Shown here piece by piece: positions 6,917 through 7,934 of a stretch of DNA of 7,934 nucleotides; position 1 is the first letter of the stretch; each line of letters opens with the position of its first letter. The position numbers and the translations under genes were made by a program. The stretch is from Ignavibacteriota bacterium (GTDB lineage: Bacteria; Bacteroidota; Kapaibacteriia; Palsa-1295): assembly GCA_003151215.1 (NCBI GenBank), contig PLXB01000472.1:1-7934 (forward strand). Reading direction: 5' to 3'. The notes below the pieces were generated by a model. The model was not told the origin of the DNA. It did not search any database and saw only the letters and a program-made list of their open reading frames with translations.

Positions 6917-7082
6917 CTTTTTTTATCTGATGAAAAGGCAGTGTAACGGAAGCAGATCATTTCTTAAATTTCTTTGATCGCCGTTTTTTTTGTTTCAGTT
7001 TTTTCCTTAGTATTTTTTGTTACCAGAGTTTCAGTCGCACTAAACTTACGTTGAAAGCGTGAAACTCTTATCACCTTTTTTC

Positions 7083-7091
7083 TTTTACACA
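7083..7091 (+). promoter_or_regulatory. Possible weak DnaA box (one mismatch)
   Basis: TTTTACACA differs from TTATNCACA at one position and lies directly before the earliest dnaA start codon. The opposite orientation and single mismatch leave it tentative. Confidence 0.28.
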
Positions 7092-7102
7092 AGCATATAA
7101 GC

Positions 7103-7934
7103 GTGTTGATAGAAACAGAAATTCCCCAGGCAGCCGCTCTTGCGGCATTAGTGCAAGCAAAATTTAGTGAAATGTCTTTAGCAATGGGCGGCATGATGCC
7201 GGATAATGATTCGGAGCACTCTGGCATTCTTCCCACAGATGATCTGCGATCGGCGGCAGTGGCGATCTGGCAGCTCAGTCTTGAAAAGATCAAGGGGCAG
7301 ATCTCCCCTCAGAGTTTCACGACATGGTTCGAACCTCTTGTTGCAAAGTCACTGGAAGGGACGACGCTCCGTCTTTTAGCTCCCAGCGGATTTATATCCG
7401 AATGGATCCAGCAACATTACCAGATCCTGATCGAATCGGCAATTACCGAGCTTCTCGGTCCGCAGGGCGGCTTTACCTTCGAACATGCTGCCGAAGTCGA
7501 AGGTGTCGAAACCCTTTTGGAGCCGGCTGTTTTTATTCCGCATGTTTCTGCTCAGCCTGATCCTCTTCCCGTCATCCCGGATTCCCAGCCTCCGGTTAAT
7601 CGCGTCAATATTTCCGCAGCGCAGATGCGCGATAATCGCTCCGGTTCGCGGAATGTACCCATGGCTCCGAAGCCGCCGGTCGATCCGAATATCAATCCCG
7701 GTTATGAATTCGATACCTTCATCCGCGGCGAGGCGAATAAACTTGCCTTCGCAGCTTCGATGGCAGTGGCGAATAATCCGGGCGGCACACGGTATAATCC
7801 GCTTGTCATTTACGGAAACGTCGGCTTAGGCAAGACGCATCTTATTCAGGCGATCGGCAATTACTCGCTCGAAAAATTTCCCGAATTGCGTGTACTCTAT
7901 ACTTCCAGCGAGAGATTCACGAAAGAATTCGTCG
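7103..7934 (+). CDS. dnaA: Chromosomal replication initiator DnaA, 5' part
   Basis: DnaA is the AAA+ ATPase that binds DnaA boxes, melts the origin and loads DnaB. The frame is open from the stop at 7052-7054 to the window end, so the gene is cut off here. Domain I begins at about 7259 (VAIWQLSLEKIKGQISPQSFTTWFEPL). A Pro-rich, variable linker follows (about 7530-7680). The AAA+ domain begins with NPGYEFDTFIRGEANKLAFAAS and has Walker A GNVGLGKTHL (Lys codon at 7832), then VLYTSSERFTKEFV at the edge. Walker B, the sensors and the DNA-binding domain IV lie outside. The start is uncertain: GTG 7103 is the longest choice; TTG 7106, ATG 7172, 7184, 7193 or 7196 and GTG 7259 are alternatives, and none has a Shine-Dalgarno sequence. 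From 7103 the protein has about 52 residues before domain I. Confidence 0.93.
   Translation, partial: MLIETEIPQAAALAALVQAKFSEMSLAMGGMMPDNDSEHSGILPTDDLRSAAVAIWQLSLEKIKGQISPQSFTTWFEPLVAKSLEGTTLRLLAPSGFISEWIQQHYQILIESAITELLGPQGGFTFEHAAEVEGVETLLEPAVFIPHVSAQPDPLPVIPDSQPPVNRVNISAAQMRDNRSGSRNVPMAPKPPVDPNINPGYEFDTFIRGEANKLAFAASMAVANNPGGTRYNPLVIYGNVGLGKTHLIQAIGNYSLEKFPELRVLYTSSERFTKEFV

Larger units (their letters stand above)
6745..7102. other. AT-rich anmK-dnaA intergenic region, candidate oriC
   Basis: About 360 bases with no supported gene lie directly before dnaA, a classic location for a bacterial origin. The region contains a perfect DnaA box on the minus strand at 6866-6874, one-mismatch boxes at 6908-6916 and 7083-7091, two AAAAAAAATTC tracts 30 bases apart (6781 and 6811), an inverted repeat at 6819-6840, and T-rich stretches at about 6980-7020 that could serve as an unwinding element. 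Three boxes is a modest number, so the assignment stays tentative. I saw no convincing sigma-70 promoter or intrinsic terminator. Confidence 0.5.

Noticed and set aside
6964..7293. 109-codon minus-strand open frame across the start of dnaA
   Set aside because: Its product is low in recognisable features, and much of it is antisense to dnaA domain I; the rest lies in T-rich candidate origin DNA.
7324..7829. Plus-strand open frames of 78 and 114 codons near the window end
   Set aside because: They are out-of-frame shadows of dnaA, whose own frame shows domain I and the Walker A motif through the same bases.

Overview
The window holds eight genes, all on the + strand. It reads as two blocks that meet inside one continuous reading frame, the replicative helicase gene dnaB. 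The left block (1 to about 3480) is rpsF, rpsR, a DUF2232-type membrane protein, rplI and the first three quarters of dnaB. This order is a familiar deltaproteobacterial/Bdellovibrio-like ribosomal operon. Four of its five genes have clear Shine-Dalgarno sequences, and codon choice is moderately AT-leaning.

The right block (about 3480 to 7934) is the end of dnaB, a RidA-family protein, an acyl-CoA dehydrogenase, a 72-residue single-pass membrane protein, anmK, an AT-rich gap, and the 5' part of dnaA, which runs off the window. Its genes are tightly packed or overlapping but show no convincing Shine-Dalgarno sequences. That is typical of Bacteroidota/Chlorobi-group bacteria. The DnaB tail (YRPETYGI...EDGKPTEG) also looks like that group, from memory of the family and without a search.

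By hand count, GC rises from about 44% (3241-3480) to about 56% (3481-3720), with the change falling on the stretch encoding the most conserved DnaB motifs. The simplest reading is a chimeric contig that joins two organisms at a conserved dnaB stretch. A real recombination event, or one genome with uneven composition, remains possible. Functional context should not be carried across this point.

The 360-base gap before dnaA carries one perfect DnaA box, two one-mismatch boxes, two A-tract repeats 30 bases apart, a 7-bp inverted repeat and T-rich stretches. It is a reasonable candidate chromosomal origin for the right-hand organism.

The left block makes ribosomal proteins and the helicase that unwinds DNA at the fork. 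The right block combines replication start (dnaA, putative oriC), peptidoglycan recycling (anmK) and acyl-CoA oxidation. I found no CRISPR array, tRNA, rRNA or insertion sequence. No novel multi-gene system is evident; the most notable points are the dnaB junction, a RidA homologue lacking its key arginine, and the putative origin.
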